A DNA stretch of 64,000 nt, from positions 2,318,001-2,382,000 of the forward strand of contig NZ_CP028083.1 in the NCBI RefSeq assembly GCF_005491425.1. The letters are read 5' to 3'. The notes under the pieces were generated by a model. The model saw nothing but the letters and a program-made list of their open reading frames with translations. It searched no databases and was not told where the DNA came from. The first letter of the stretch is position 1. Each line of letters opens with the position of its first letter. This document shows positions 1 through 9,849 of the stretch, piece after piece. This DNA comes from Lysinibacillus sp. SGAir0095 (GTDB taxonomy: Bacteria; Bacillota; Bacilli; Bacillales_A; Planococcaceae). The position numbers and the translations under genes were made by a program.

Positions 1-343
1 TGGGGATGGTACTTATATTGGAAATAATCAGCACGCATTCTTGCCTACTCCAAAACAATGGATTTCGTTTACAGAAGTATCTGGGAAATTATATATCGAT
101 AATGGAGCGGCAGAAGCTCTTCTTTCAAAAGGAAAAAGCTTGCTGCCTGCTGGAGTTTACAAGCTAGAAGGAGACTTTTGTAAAGGAGATGTTGTAGAGG
201 TTTATAACGAAACGCATTTGTTGGGCCGTGGTGAGGTGCTATACTCCAGTGATGAACTTTCACTTGCACTTGGAAAGCGAACGAATGAAATTATCAGTTC
301 TTCGATAGAAGTCATTCATCGTGATAAGTGGGTCAGAGTCTAG
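1..343 (+). CDS. proB: glutamate 5-kinase, C-terminal part (cut by window edge)
   Basis: Only the last ~113 codons are present; the frame is open to the left edge (codons from base 2). Glutamate 5-kinase phosphorylates glutamate in the first step of proline synthesis. The visible part begins near the end of the kinase domain (a GT...FLP segment) and continues into a PUA-like domain (SLLPAGV, then KGDVVEVYN), as expected for the C-terminal third of ProB. proA follows 41 bases later on the same strand with its own ribosome binding site, so the two form a proBA operon. The promoter and any leader lie outside the window. An internal TTG at 41 is not a real start. Confidence 0.9.
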   Translation, partial: GDGTYIGNNQHAFLPTPKQWISFTEVSGKLYIDNGAAEALLSKGKSLLPAGVYKLEGDFCKGDVVEVYNETHLLGRGEVLYSSDELSLALGKRTNEIISSSIEVIHRDKWVRV

Positions 344-384
344 AAACATCGAAAAAATATACTTTTCTATTGGAGGTTTTATTA

Positions 385-1650
385 GTGTCGAAAGTTACAA
401 CAGAAAGTGAAGTTCGTTCAAAAGGGAAACTAGCTAAAAAAGCAAGCTATTCGATGAATTTGAAGACCACCCTTGAAAAAAATAATGCCTTGGTAAAAAT
501 TGCAGAACAATTACTCATCGATCAAATTCTGATTATTGAAGAAAATAAAAAAGATTTACTTGCAGGTACTAAAAAAGGGCTGAGTAAATCTACTCTTGAT
601 CGAATTATGTTAGATGAATCACGTATCCAAGCAATGGCTGATGGAATTCAACAACTTATCGAATTGGAGGATCCGGTTGGAGAACTTCTAGAGCGGGTAA
701 CAAAAGAAAATGGTCTTAAAATCGAGAAACGTCGAGTTCCGATTGGGGTCATTGGAATGATCTACGAAGCAAGACCAAATGTCACTATTGACGCAGCAAC
801 ACTTAGTCTGAAAACTGGAAATTCGGTTATTTTGCGAGGAAGTTCATCTGCTGGATTCTCAAACAAGGTCCTTGTAGAAACAATTCATCGCGCATTAGAG
901 CATACTACCCTTCCTGTAAATTCAGTTCAATTTATAGAGGACACAAGTCACGAAACAGCAAAAGAATTGTTTCACTTAAAAGAGTATTTAGACGTCTTAA
1001 TCCCACGTGGCGGCAAAGGGTTAATCGATCTAGTCGTAAACGAAGCCTCTGTTCCGGTATTAGAAACTGGTGCCGGAAATTGCCATGTTTATGTAGATGC
1101 GAATGCTAATATTGAAATGGCTAGAGAAATTATTCTTAACGCAAAAACACAGCGCCCCTCTGTTTGTAATGCTGCAGAAAGTTTGCTCATTCAACGGGAT
1201 TGGTTTAAACAAAACGGGAAAAAGTTATTAGAGGATCTACAGAACGCCCATATCCAAATTATCGGGGATCAATATGTTTGTCAAGAATTCCCAACTGCAA
1301 CATTGGCAAATGATGAGGATTTTGCAACAGAGTTTTTAAATTTAACACTGAGTGTGAAAATTGTTGAAAATGTAGATGAAGCCATTGAGCATATTAATAG
1401 ATATGGTACAAACCATTCAGAATCTATCATTACAGAGGATCAGATAGCAGCCGCAACTTTTTTAACTTGTGTTGATGCAGCTGCAGTTTATCATAATGCT
1501 TCTACTCGTTTTACAGATGGTTTTGAATTCGGCTATGGTGCTGAAATTGGTATTAGTACGCAGAAGCTTCATGCTCGTGGACCTATGGGGTTACCGGCAT
1601 TAACCTCCACAAAGTACCTCATATATGGAGATGGACAAATAAGGGAATAG
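385..1650 (+). CDS. proA: gamma-glutamyl phosphate reductase
   Basis: Catalyses NADPH-dependent reduction of gamma-glutamyl phosphate to glutamate semialdehyde, the second proline-synthesis step, in the cytosol. The 421-residue product has the usual ProA length and an aldehyde-dehydrogenase fold; the catalytic cysteine is near residue 261 in [10 protein letters not shown], and the family motifs IYEARPNVT and IPRGGKGLI are present. The frame is open upstream to 328, but GTG at 385 is preferred because GGAGGT (372-377) lies 7 bases before it and the protein then begins at the family's usual N-terminus. It follows proB, and a strong terminator directly after it ends the operon. The third proline gene, proI, is at 12.75 kb. 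Confidence 0.95.
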   Translation: MSKVTTESEVRSKGKLAKKASYSMNLKTTLEKNNALVKIAEQLLIDQILIIEENKKDLLAGTKKGLSKSTLDRIMLDESRIQAMADGIQQLIELEDPVGELLERVTKENGLKIEKRRVPIGVIGMIYEARPNVTIDAATLSLKTGNSVILRGSSSAGFSNKVLVETIHRALEHTTLPVNSVQFIEDTSHETAKELFHLKEYLDVLIPRGGKGLIDLVVNEASVPVLETGAGNCHVYVDANANIEMAREIILNAKTQRPSVCNAAESLLIQRDWFKQNGKKLLEDLQNAHIQIIGDQYVCQEFPTATLANDEDFATEFLNLTLSVKIVENVDEAIEHINRYGTNHSESIITEDQIAAATFLTCVDAAAVYHNASTRFTDGFEFGYGAEIGISTQKLHARGPMGLPALTSTKYLIYGDGQIRE

Positions 1651-1654
1651 ACGA

Positions 1655-1696
1655 AATGCACTTTTGACTAATAACTGTCAAAAGTGCATTTTTTTC
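1655..1696 (+). terminator. proBA intrinsic terminator
   Basis: A long stem of AAATGCACTTTTGA (1655-1668) with its complement at about 1678-1690, followed by a T-run, starting five bases after the proA stop. Confidence 0.9.
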
Positions 1697-2149
1697 ATTT
1701 CAACAAGAATATAAGTGAAACTAAGAAACCTACACCCAATGACCAGTGAATTATTTCACACTTCCAATAAATGGGTTGTTTTTGTATTAGAATTTTTATT
1801 AAGTAATCAACTATTATTACTATGAATCGAAATATAACAGCTATCCCCTAAGTAAAAATTTCGTGCAATTTTCATGAGACAGCTTAAGAGCTAGATTTTT
1901 GTCTATAAGTATGTTGCTGTTTAAATGTTTAATAATCGTTTCTTGGATTAAATCCTCTGTTTATTCTGTTTATTCTGTTTTTCCAAAATATGTATTGATA
2001 GATGCGATCACTATGTAATTCATACTCCTGATCAAAATTAAAAGCCAACCATGTCACCACCTTAACTTTATAGACGATTATGATAGAAAATTTACTCAAA
2101 AAAATAATTTTTTCTAAAATAAAGCATAATTATTTACTATGGAACGTAA
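1697..2149. other. AT-rich intergenic stretch without a recognised gene
   Basis: About 450 bases with stops in all frames and no convincing RNA gene. The only structure noticed is a short near-tandem repeat (TCTGTTTAT-type units, 1957-1982). It may be decayed sequence; nothing in it resembles a known family. Confidence 0.5.
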
Positions 2150-2182
2150 ATGGTTATTGAAATAATGGAAGGAGATTGGATT

Positions 2183-2665
2183 TTGAAAAAAATCTTATCT
2201 ATCTTATTTTTAATACTTATTCTTGTAGGTTGTTCAAATGATGCTACTCAAGAGTCATCAGTAAAAGACTTAACGAATAGTACTCTTCCTCCGACAGTGC
2301 AATTCGAAATTGTGGATACAGTATACTCTACCGAGCAAGGTTCTTTCTGTTGGCGAAATTCCAATTCGGCAAACTGTTTAAGTCTTCCCTCCCCTATCGA
2401 GATTGTTGAAGACAAAAACCCAATAAAAGTATCCAATCAGGAAAAAATGAAGCTGCTTGTGCAACGCCAGCCTTCTCATCAAACACTTACAATTACCAGC
2501 GCTGATACCCACCAAAGCGAGGAACTCGAGATAAATAAAAACAACCAATTTAAAGCACCTGATATTGAAGGAATTTATATACTCAGCTATTATGCAATAT
2601 GGGAAAAAGATGATTCAGGTACAAGTGGGGATAGCTCATTTATATTTAAGATCGAGGTAAAATAA
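2183..2665 (+). CDS. putative lipoprotein of unknown family
   Basis: A 160-residue secreted protein. It starts with a type II signal peptide: MKK, a run of Ile/Leu, then the lipobox LVGC with the lipidated cysteine near residue 17, so it should be anchored to the outer face of the membrane. TTG at 2183 is chosen because GGAAGGAGA lies just upstream and the product then starts exactly with the signal peptide; the frame is open back to 2150. The mature part is hydrophilic, has two further cysteines (SFCWRNSNSANC) that could form a disulfide, and looks mostly beta-stranded. I do not recognise the family. It stands alone between an AT-rich gap and a terminator. Confidence 0.75.
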   Translation: MKKILSILFLILILVGCSNDATQESSVKDLTNSTLPPTVQFEIVDTVYSTEQGSFCWRNSNSANCLSLPSPIEIVEDKNPIKVSNQEKMKLLVQRQPSHQTLTITSADTHQSEELEINKNNQFKAPDIEGIYILSYYAIWEKDDSGTSGDSSFIFKIEVK

Positions 2666-2755
2666 CAAAATAATGCAAGAAATACATTAACAAGATTTTT
2701 GTAAAATTGAGCGATTAAGTAGTTAGTGCAATCTAAAAATGGAAATTTTCATATC

Positions 2756-2788
2756 AAAAAAGAGGTGCAACTTTCACACCTCTTTTTT
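2756..2788. terminator. bidirectional intrinsic terminator
   Basis: AAAAAAGAGGTG, a short loop, then CACCTCTTTTTT. It separates the convergent lipoprotein and DUF3889 genes and has a T-run on both strands. Confidence 0.9.
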
Positions 2789-2794
2789 ATGATT

Positions 2795-3145
2795 TTATTG
2801 TTTTGTTTCAGTATATTTTATGTCTACAATTTCTTCAGTTTGGTTGTTAAATGTAATGTCGACAAAGACGCCAAATTCACTATTGTCCTCAGCCTTTAAC
2901 CATAGTTTAAACTTCTCAACCGAGTTTACAGTTCCTACTTCTCGCCCGATATGCAAATAATCGATGACATCTGCCGATGGATATTTTGCCATCACATTCT
3001 GCATGGCCAATCTTCCCCATTTCGCATAGGCAGGTGCAATCTCTTGCGCATTCGTTGTTTCCCCCTCTGGAGGCACCGTCAATATCTTTCCAACCGCAAT
3101 CGTACTAAAAACCAATAGCACAGAAACAGCAATTTTCGTTTTCAA
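2795..3145 (-). CDS. DUF3889 (YqzG/YhdC-like) secreted protein
   Basis: A 116-residue protein with an N-terminal signal peptide (MKTKIAVSVLLVFSTIAVG) followed by a small domain containing YAKWGRLAMQ, VIDYLHIGRE and FKLWLK, the pattern of DUF3889 proteins such as B. subtilis YqzG and YhdC. Its function is unknown; it should be exported and may remain tethered, because no clear signal peptidase site is visible. The start is TTG, with AAAGGAGG about 10 bases upstream. It is monocistronic and ends at the bidirectional terminator at 2756-2788. About 260 bases upstream (3146-3407) contain no other gene. Confidence 0.8.
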   Translation of the reverse strand: MKTKIAVSVLLVFSTIAVGKILTVPPEGETTNAQEIAPAYAKWGRLAMQNVMAKYPSADVIDYLHIGREVGTVNSVEKFKLWLKAEDNSEFGVFVDITFNNQTEEIVDIKYTETKQ

Positions 3146-3407
3146 CCGACCTCAATCCTCCTTTTGATTAGTGTTTTCTAATCGAATGAGGATATTCGTT
3201 ATTTACCTATGTATTAATTAACAATGATTGCATTCATAATCGATTTAATTTATGAGCAATCTAAAAAAGTATGAACAGATAATTAATAATCATGCTTTAA
3301 TTTTTTACCGGGATTCTTGAATCATAATTTATTTACCATCGAATGAACTTCCACAAGAGTTCAGCCCTAAACGTTCAGTATCCATTAATAAACTCCATAC
3401 TCAAAAC

Positions 3408-3440
3408 AAAAAAACCGCCTCGCGACCCCGAGAACGGTTT
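3408..3440 (-). terminator. probable argGH terminator
   Basis: Read on the minus strand: AACCG, an inner CTCG/CGAG pair, CGGTT and a run of seven T. It lies about 180 bases beyond the argH stop. The intervening 3441-3615 has no gene that I can support and would be a 3' untranslated region. Confidence 0.65.
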
Positions 3441-3615
3441 ATGTAACTTTATATGGTCACCTATACTTTAAAAAGTAGTGGTTGCTTATAAAGTTATTCT
3501 TTTATCAAGTTACCCTCTGGCTTCTGGATAAAAGTCGGCAAACTATTGTGCATCCCTGTACAACATTAATAGCGCGCCTATATAACAATCCTAAAGTTAG
3601 GTTTGTATCCAATTT

Positions 3616-4986
3616 TCAGAAACAAGCTTTTGCTTTTTCAAGCTGCAGGCGAACTTGTTCAAAGCCTGTGCCCCCTAAAGAGTTTCGTCGTCTTACTGCT
3701 GCTTCTGGCGCTAATACGTCGTAAACGTCTTCTTGTATTAAATCACTTTCAACTTTCATCACTTCAAGAGGTAAATCTAATAAGAAGATACCTTTTTGAA
3801 TACATGTAAAGACTAGCTTCCCTGTAACTTCATGCGCTTCACGGAATGGCATGCCTTTTGTTGCCAAATAGTCGGCAAGTTCAGTTGCATTTGAAAAATC
3901 ACTGTGCACTGCTTGGTGTAGCCTTTCAGTTTTAACAGTCATTGTGCGAACCATACCTTCAAAGATTTTCAATGCACCCAGGATTGTATGAACTGTATCA
4001 AACATTCCTTCTTTGTCTTCCTGCATGTCTTTGTTATAGGTTAAAGGCGTACCTTTTAACACTGTTAACAGCCCCATAAGGTTCCCATAAACCCGACCAG
4101 TCTTGCCGCGAATTAGTTCTGCCATATCCGGATTTTTCTTTTGAGGCATGATAGACGATCCAGTTGAAAAGGCATCATCCAGTTCAATGAATTTAAATTC
4201 ATCGGTAGACCAAATAATAATCTCCTCAGCAAATCGTGATAAATGTGTCATTACCAGAGATGAATTTGCAAGAAATTCTACAATAAAATCGCGATCACTC
4301 ACTGCATCCATCGAATTTGCATACACATTGCTAAACCCTAGTAACTCTGCAGATTTTTCCCGGTCTATTGGGAAAGTAGTTCCAGCCATTGCGCCTGCAC
4401 CTAATGGCAAGATATCAATACGTTTCATGGATTCTTTAAAACGTTCTTTATCACGCTCTAACATCCAGAAATAGGCCATCAAATGATGTGCAAAGCTAAT
4501 TGGTTGGGCTCGCTGCAAGTGCGTATATCCAGGTGCAATGGTTTCGATATGCTGTTCTGCTTTTTCTAAAATCGTTTTTTGGAAAGTTTCAATCAAGTCC
4601 ACAACTTCAACAACTCGTTTTTTCAAAAACAGATGCATATCAGTCGCAACTTGGTCGTTACGGCTTCGGCCAGTGTGAAGTTTACCTCCAACTGGTCCGA
4701 TAATATCCGTTAACATCTTTTCTAGATTTAAATGGATATCTTCATTTGCTACACTAAACTCGAGTTCTCCAGCCTCTGCCGAATGTTTTAACTCAGCTAG
4801 TCCTTTTAGAATTTGCTCTACATCTTCAGAGGCTAAAATTCCTTGAGCACCTAGCATTGTCACATGTGCAACACTACCTTCGATATCCTCCATCACTAAT
4901 TGTTGATCAAAACCAATGGAAGCTCCAAATTCATCTACCCAGCTCTCAGCAGACTTTTGGAAACGACCACCCCATAATTTTGTCAT
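3616..4986 (-). CDS. argH: argininosuccinate lyase
   Basis: Cleaves argininosuccinate to arginine and fumarate, the last step of arginine synthesis; a cytosolic homotetramer. The 456-residue length is typical. The fumarase/aspartase-superfamily signature [12 protein letters not shown] is at about residues 276-287, with HTGRSRNDQ and [10 protein letters not shown] earlier, both parts of the active site. It starts at ATG 4986, 66 bases after the argG stop at 5053, with only a weak binding site (TAGGTG). It is the second gene of an argG-argH operon read leftwards and is presumably controlled from the ARG boxes upstream of argG. Confidence 0.96.
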   Translation of the reverse strand: MTKLWGGRFQKSAESWVDEFGASIGFDQQLVMEDIEGSVAHVTMLGAQGILASEDVEQILKGLAELKHSAEAGELEFSVANEDIHLNLEKMLTDIIGPVGGKLHTGRSRNDQVATDMHLFLKKRVVEVVDLIETFQKTILEKAEQHIETIAPGYTHLQRAQPISFAHHLMAYFWMLERDKERFKESMKRIDILPLGAGAMAGTTFPIDREKSAELLGFSNVYANSMDAVSDRDFIVEFLANSSLVMTHLSRFAEEIIIWSTDEFKFIELDDAFSTGSSIMPQKKNPDMAELIRGKTGRVYGNLMGLLTVLKGTPLTYNKDMQEDKEGMFDTVHTILGALKIFEGMVRTMTVKTERLHQAVHSDFSNATELADYLATKGMPFREAHEVTGKLVFTCIQKGIFLLDLPLEVMKVESDLIQEDVYDVLAPEAAVRRRNSLGGTGFEQVRLQLEKAKACF

Positions 4987-5052
4987 CCGCTACACCTACT
5001 TTTATCAATACCCTCAAGAAAACTTTCGAGCTTGAATCGATTTCGACTTAAC

Positions 5053-6270
5053 TTAATTTTTTGTTGCTACTTCTTCTTTTTTCTTATTAACTTCTGCAGC
5101 AACTACAGTTGGAAGACCCCATAATTCAATAAAGCCTACAGCTGAGGCATGGTTGAACTGATCAGCTTTTGAGTAAGTTGCAAGTTCTTCGCTATATAAG
5201 GAGTTCGGTGATTTGCGACCTTCAACAATTGCATGCCCTTTAAATAGCTTCACTCGAACTGTACCGTTCACATATTTTTGAGTTTCCTTCAAGAAACCTT
5301 CCAAAGCTACACGGATTGGGTTAAACCAAAGACCTTCATAAATAATTTCAGAAAGCTTTTGTTCAATAATCGGTTTAAAATGAGCAAGTTCTTTAACTAA
5401 TGTAATATCTTCTAATTCCTTGTGAGCAGTTAACAGTACTTTTGCTCCAGGTATTTCATAAACTTCACGAGATTTAATTCCAACTAAGCGATTTTCAACA
5501 TGGTCGATACGTCCAATGCCATGTGCACCAGCGACTTTATTTAACTCTTGGATTAAGTCCGCAAGTTTCATCTCTTGCCCATTTAGCGAAACAGGCTTCC
5601 CATTAACAAATTCAATTTCAACGAATTCAGGTGTGTCAGGTGCATTTTCTAGAGAAACGGTTAAACCATAGGCTTCTTCTGGTGGTGCTACCCATGGATC
5701 TTCCATGACGCCGGCTTCATTTGCACGGCCCCAAAGATTTTGGTCGATTGAGAATGGTGAATCGATCGTAGCAGGTACCGGTACTCCATGTTTTGCTGCA
5801 TATTCGATTTCTTCATCACGACTCCATCCCCATTCACGAACAGGAGCAAGAACTTCTAAATCAGGATTTAAAGCTTTAATGGAAATTTCAAAACGAACTT
5901 GGTCATTGCCTTTTCCTGTACAACCATGTGCTACAGCATCTGCATTTGTTTCGTTTGCAATTTCTACCAATTTTTTTGAAATCAGCGGACGTGACAGTGC
6001 CGAAACTAATGGATACTTTTGCTCGTACCAAGTATGGCCTTGTAGAGATATAAGAGCGTATTCTTCAGCAAATTCATCCTTTGCATCTACCATGTAAGAT
6101 TCAATCGCCCCTACTTGAAGAGCTTTGTTTTTAATAAATTCTAAGTCTTTACCCTCACCAACATCTAAGCATACTGCAATTACATCCCATCCTTGTTCCT
6201 TTAACCAAGGAATTGCAACTGATGTATCAAGCCCACCTGAATAAGCTAAAACCACTTTTTTGTTCGCCAT
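5053..6270 (-). CDS. argG: argininosuccinate synthase
   Basis: Joins citrulline and aspartate with ATP to give argininosuccinate. The 405-residue protein starts [19 protein letters not shown]; the SGGLDTS segment is the ATP pyrophosphatase P-loop, and [13 protein letters not shown], a second hallmark, follows at about residues 113-125. The frame is open further upstream to 6342, but ATG 6270 with GGAGGCG 7 bases before it gives the standard N-terminus. It is first gene of the argGH operon. Several ArgR-type palindromes lie between this start and 6380, so arginine-dependent repression is expected. Confidence 0.96.
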   Translation of the reverse strand: MANKKVVLAYSGGLDTSVAIPWLKEQGWDVIAVCLDVGEGKDLEFIKNKALQVGAIESYMVDAKDEFAEEYALISLQGHTWYEQKYPLVSALSRPLISKKLVEIANETNADAVAHGCTGKGNDQVRFEISIKALNPDLEVLAPVREWGWSRDEEIEYAAKHGVPVPATIDSPFSIDQNLWGRANEAGVMEDPWVAPPEEAYGLTVSLENAPDTPEFVEIEFVNGKPVSLNGQEMKLADLIQELNKVAGAHGIGRIDHVENRLVGIKSREVYEIPGAKVLLTAHKELEDITLVKELAHFKPIIEQKLSEIIYEGLWFNPIRVALEGFLKETQKYVNGTVRVKLFKGHAIVEGRKSPNSLYSEELATYSKADQFNHASAVGFIELWGLPTVVAAEVNKKKEEVATKN

Positions 6271-6294
6271 TTTCTTGCGCCTCCGATATCTTGT

Positions 6295-6378
6295 ATGTAT
6301 TTTTATACATTCGATTAATTGTTTATACACGAATGGTAACATTTAATAAAAATAAATTCAAGTGTATTTTTATTAAAA
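6295..6378 (-). promoter_or_regulatory. ARG boxes (ArgR/AhrC operator region) of argGH
   Basis: A perfect palindrome, ATGTATTTTTATACAT, is at 6295-6310, matching the Bacillus ARG-box pattern (AATGTATAAAAATACATA on the minus strand). Two weaker copies follow: ATTTAATAAAAATAAATT at 6341-6358 and a half-like site around 6361-6378. Clusters of boxes are typical of ArgR/AhrC operators. The regulator gene is not in the window. Confidence 0.7.
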
Positions 6379-6396
6379 TTTAGATTTTTAAAACAA

Positions 6397-6424
6397 ATAA
6401 AAAAACGCCTAATTAAATGGCGTT
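6397..6424 (-). terminator. terminator of the SDR gene
   Basis: Minus strand: AACGCC, loop, GGCGTT and a run of T; it lies 20 bases after the SDR stop. Confidence 0.85.
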
Positions 6425-6444
6425 CACATTTACTCGCTCATGTA

Positions 6445-7194
6445 TTATTTTTTATTAAAGAAACCGCTTCCCAACTTTTCTACTAATGTTGGAGCTATTG
6501 CATAGAGTTTACTCGTAACCGACATGATTCTAGGTAAATTCACTTCTCGAACCGGTTTTTCAATTGTTCGCATCACTTCATTTGCTACTTTCTCCGGCTT
6601 TAATAAGAAACGTTTCATTGAGTCTCGATAAGTATTTGTTGCATCTGCCTTCTGTAAAAATGGTGTATCTATCGGACCTGGATATATGGCTGTGACATGA
6701 ATATCATATGCAGTCAATTCCATTCTCAGACCATTTACAAAGCCAGTAATGGCATGCTTTGACGCTGCGTAGACACTTGCTTTTTTTGTAGGTACTTTCC
6801 CTGCTTGGGATCCAATAAAGATCAATTGTCCTGATTTTTTTTGAATCATAGATTTCGCCAATCTATTTGATAAATAGATAGGAGCTTTTACGTTTACATT
6901 AATCATACTTTCAATATCTTCATCCGATAATTCATAAGCATTTTCAAAGATCCCAACACCGGCATTTATAATTGCTATATCAATAAAAGGAAGTTGAGCA
7001 CAAACTTTTTCAATATCTTGTATATAAGAGAGATCTGCCTGGAACACGTTTGCCCCCATTCTCGCTAGCGTTACTAAGGAAGATTCATTTCTGCCTGTCG
7101 CATAAACTGTGTGACCCCTTTCAATACATAGCTCTGTGATAATTCGACCAATTCCACTTGTAGCTCCTGTTATAAAGATTATTTTTTTATTCAT
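6445..7194 (-). CDS. short-chain dehydrogenase/reductase (YqjQ-like)
   Basis: A 249-residue classical SDR. It has the nucleotide-binding motif TGATSGIGR at residues 9-17, the NAGVG motif near residue 78 and the catalytic YAASK near residue 142, so it should be an NAD(P)(H)-dependent oxidoreductase of unknown substrate. It corresponds in position and size to B. subtilis yqjQ, which neighbours yqjP; here the group II intron and nsrR-hmp separate the two. It starts at ATG with AAAGGA upstream. A C-terminal hydrophobic segment (YAIAPTLVEKLG) is common in the YqjQ/DltE-like subgroup. Confidence 0.88.
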   Translation of the reverse strand: MNKKIIFITGATSGIGRIITELCIERGHTVYATGRNESSLVTLARMGANVFQADLSYIQDIEKVCAQLPFIDIAIINAGVGIFENAYELSDEDIESMINVNVKAPIYLSNRLAKSMIQKKSGQLIFIGSQAGKVPTKKASVYAASKHAITGFVNGLRMELTAYDIHVTAIYPGPIDTPFLQKADATNTYRDSMKRFLLKPEKVANEVMRTIEKPVREVNLPRIMSVTSKLYAIAPTLVEKLGSGFFNKK

Positions 7195-7254
7195 AAATTA
7201 TGTATATTCCTTTCATTTAAGTTGAAACTATCTCGTAGTCCCAAGTCTTTATAA

Positions 7255-7332
7255 ATCGAGTAGGAGACTAACCATTATTTGGCTAGTCGACCTCTCACAC
7301 CACCGTACGTACGGTTCCGTATACGGCGGTTC
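7255..7332 (-). ncRNA. group II intron domains V and VI
   Basis: On the minus strand GAACCGCCGTATACGG, then CGTACGTACGGTGG and TGTGAGAGG form the domain V hairpin (about 7292-7332). A smaller hairpin with GACTAGCC and GGTTAGTC is domain VI, followed by the 3' end ...CTCGAT. Domain V is the catalytic core and appears intact. Confidence 0.85.
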
Positions 7333-8622
7333 AACCTTTTAAGTATCGTTGCTCATAAAGTAAGGAGATGTCTTTTAGTTTCCACTTTATGAGCCTATCT
7401 TTTGTTATTGCTCGTTGGAGGATTTCACTTCGTGATATTCTCCAATATCCCTTACGGGAGTTTGCTAATTTCATTGCGTCATCATGGTTAGTTCCATATT
7501 TACGAAGCATCTTATATTTAGTCTTTGGTTTCTTCCATCTCTTCCATATGAGTTGTCTTAATCGATGGTTTAACCATTTCTGAGTTTCAAAAATGAATTT
7601 CTTCATTCTTGAGATCCCATAGTAATTAATCCATCCAGTTGTGATTTGATTAATTTTCTTTACTATTTCTTCAAAAGTTCCACTCATTTTCCGGCTTGTA
7701 TTCTTCTTTAACTTGTCTTTGAATCGTTGCTTGGCCGACTTACTTGGTCGGCATCCGACTTTCCCATTAAATTTTGAATATTAAAGCCGAGGAATGTTGC
7801 TGATGTTGCACCACAAACCTTACTTTTCTTTTGGTTAATTGTTAAATGTAGGTCATCCTCGATGTATTTCTTGATACTTTCCATTACCCGCTCCCCAGCT
7901 CGAACACTTTTCACATAGATGACGAAATCATCCGCATATCTAATAAAACGATGTTCTCTCTTTTCTAATTCTCTATCTAGTTTATTTAAATAGACATTTG
8001 CTAAAATAGGAGACAAAGGTCCACCTTGCGGAGCACCATCTTTCGTTTCGATATAGATATCTCGGTCAAGAATACCTGAACGAAGGAATTTCCATATTAA
8101 TTTTAAAACAATTTTATCTGATATGAATTCTTCTAAATACGCTCTTAACCTTTGATGATGTATTGTGTCGAAGTAACTTTTCAAATCACAGTCTACTACA
8201 ACTCGATAACCTTCTTCGTAATATTGTTGTGCTGATTTAATAGCTTGGTGGGCGTTTCTACCTTTCCGAAATCCAAAACTATATTCTGAAAAGTGTGGGT
8301 CTATAATCGGTTCAATTACTTGAAGAATAGCTTGTTGAACGACTCTATCTAAAACGCAAGGTATTCCTAGATATCGTTTAGAACCGTCCGGTTTTGGTAT
8401 GGCAACTCTTTTGACTGGTTGAGGTTGGTAAGTTCCATCTTTTAGCTTCCTTTTAAGAGGTTCGTAGTATTTCTTCATGTGTGACTTTAATTGTACTACT
8501 GTAATTCCATCAACCCCTGGTGCACCATTATTTGCTTTTACTTTCTTGTATGCTCTCCAGAGATTGTTATTTGCAATGACTTTATCGATTAAATTGATAC
8601 CATCCTGTTCTTTCATATCCAT
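7331..8622 (-). pseudogene. ltrA: group II intron reverse transcriptase/maturase, frameshifted
   Basis: Two frames (8622 to 7708, and up to 7687 to 7331) together make one ~430-residue class C maturase. The first holds the reverse transcriptase domain (GVDGIT, IPKPDG, QGGPLSP and the catalytic YADD about 230 residues in). The second holds the X/thumb domain (GWINYYG, WKRWKKPKTK, ANSRKGYWR). The reading changes near 7760-7763: adding one A to the minus-strand run GGGAAAG restores GKVGCRPSKSAKQRF and joins the halves. The loss removes the maturase domain from the truncated product, so the copy is probably not autonomous unless this is a sequencing error. ATG 8622 is preferred over GTG 8640 because AGGA lies 8 bases upstream. 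Confidence 0.88.
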
Positions 8623-9142
8623 ATTGATATTCCTACGCACTCCTATTTACCCTTTAGTTTCCAACTTATCTCTTAACAGGTAGCCATCTTTCGGACTTTA
8701 CCACGATGTTTTCTGCGATTATACGGAATATCTATACCTCCTTGTTTTCCAAGATTTAAGATTGTTCAGTCCTTCATTTCCGAAAGGAAACTACTATGAC
8801 GTCTGCTGACTTCTCATAATTCATCAAGTTATCACTAAATTGATTGTTAATTGAATAACCCTCATGAGACCTCCCCGGGTAAGAGTAATAACCTTCTTCT
8901 CATGTAACTGCTATATTTACTGTACGGGATTTGGGCAGTATTGGACTTCGTTTTGTAATGCAAACTCGTCCGTCCCGATTCAGCCTTGTATATAGTTTCT
9001 GTTCGTCAGTTCAAGAATTTGCGTCCGGCTTCCTTCAGATTCCGCGTCACCACGGACACCCTTGCCATTCGCTAACAGTTCCTACTACCAAGCCTGTAGT
9101 GGACTTTCACCACCAAGTTATTACCCATGCCGGGCGCACATC

Positions 9143-9176
9143 AAAAAAGAGTATAGACTTTTACTATACTCTTTTA
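9143..9176 (-). terminator. nsrR terminator, target of the group II intron
   Basis: AAAAGAGTATAG, a 7-base loop and CTATACTCTTTTTT on the minus strand, overlapping the nsrR stop codon. The intron's GTGCG end follows immediately after TTTTTTGAT. Confidence 0.9.
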
Positions 9177-9617
9177 AGACTGTTCAATTCCAAGCAGTCT
9201 AAACATTTCATTCTTGGAAATTAAGAAATCAGCTAAACTGTATTGATCTAACACCTGCAAATAAGCATTTAAGGCTTCATTGAGCGCAAATTTCAGCTTA
9301 CAGGAAGGTGATAATTTACACAAATTATTATCTTCATCAAAGCATTCAACTAGATGAAAGTCCTCTTCTGTATGCCTGACAACCTGTCCGATATTAATAT
9401 CTTCTGGTTGGACATTTAAACGAATACCACCGCCTCGACCACGAATTGTTTCGATTAAACCAAGTTGACCTAGATCATAAGTAACCTTCATAAGGTGATT
9501 TTTTGATATATGATAGCTATCTGCTATTTCTTGTATAGTTGATAATCGATCATTCCCTTTAATACCAAGATATAATAATACCCGTAAGGAATAGTCTGTA
9601 TATAAAGTTAAGCGCAA
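9174..9617 (-). CDS. nsrR: Rrf2-family nitric oxide sensor and repressor
   Basis: A 147-residue winged-helix regulator. Cys92, Cys100 and Cys106 (VECFDEDNNLCKLSPSCKLK) and Asp8 (YTDYS) are at the numbers known for the iron-sulfur ligands of B. subtilis NsrR, so it very probably carries a 4Fe-4S cluster that reacts with NO and releases DNA. The start is TTG 9617 (MRLTLYTDYS). It is divergent from hmp, the NO dioxygenase gene, across a 232-base region holding three operator-like repeats, which fits hmp being its target and possible autoregulation. Its terminator is followed directly by the group II intron. Confidence 0.93.
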   Translation of the reverse strand: MRLTLYTDYSLRVLLYLGIKGNDRLSTIQEIADSYHISKNHLMKVTYDLGQLGLIETIRGRGGGIRLNVQPEDINIGQVVRHTEEDFHLVECFDEDNNLCKLSPSCKLKFALNEALNAYLQVLDQYSLADFLISKNEMFRLLGIEQS

Positions 9618-9705
9618 CTTTAAACACCACTCTTTCTATATCACTATTATATCATTTGGCTTATTGATTTTTACAGAAATATATTGAAATACAGCAATTT
9701 TAAAG

Positions 9706-9800
9706 AAGTATTTTCAATACTTATTTGTGTCAATAATGTTAAACATGTATTTTTCATACTACTTTGTGTCAGAATTGTTAAAGATGCATTTTGAATATTG
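9706..9800 (+). promoter_or_regulatory. three NsrR-like operators in a 39-bp tandem array
   Basis: Imperfect palindromes AAGTATTTTCAATACTT (9706-9722), ATGTATTTTTCATACTA (9745-9761) and ATGCATTTTGAATATTG (9784-9800) resemble the ATGTATTTTAAATACAT-type NsrR site. They recur at exactly 39-base intervals, and the spacers are also related (TTTGTGTCA...TTGTTAAA), so the whole unit appears duplicated. A fourth, weaker copy may lie near 9676-9692. The array ends 49 bases before the hmp start. Confidence 0.7.
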
Positions 9801-9849
9801 CTTTTAAGTATCCCTGGGCGTAAGATGACTTTGAAAGGACGTGACCCAA

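Larger units (their letters stand above)
7255..9139 (-). mobile_element. group II intron (IIC-type) with degraded maturase
   Basis: Both ends are visible on the minus strand. The 5' end is GTGCG (complement of 9135-9139) leading into the structured 5' domains. The 3' end is ...CTACTCGAT (complement of 7255-7264), preceded by domains V and VI. Length is 1,885 bases. The intron encodes a reverse transcriptase/maturase of the class C type (no endonuclease domain). It is inserted three bases beyond the T-run of the nsrR terminator hairpin; group IIC introns are known to choose intrinsic terminators as targets. Because it lies between genes it interrupts nothing, so splicing is not needed for host function. 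The noncoding 8641-9139 holds domains I-III and part of IV. Confidence 0.9.

Noticed and set aside
1957-1982. Short near-tandem repeat TCTGTTTAT
   Set aside because: Only about three imperfect units in AT-rich sequence; not enough for a named repeat or CRISPR.
3482-3809. Plus-strand frames overlapping the argH end
   Set aside because: They are antisense to argH and lack family similarity; the 3441-3615 part looks like 3' UTR.
7368-7583. Plus-strand frames within the group II intron
   Set aside because: Antisense shadows of the maturase domain.
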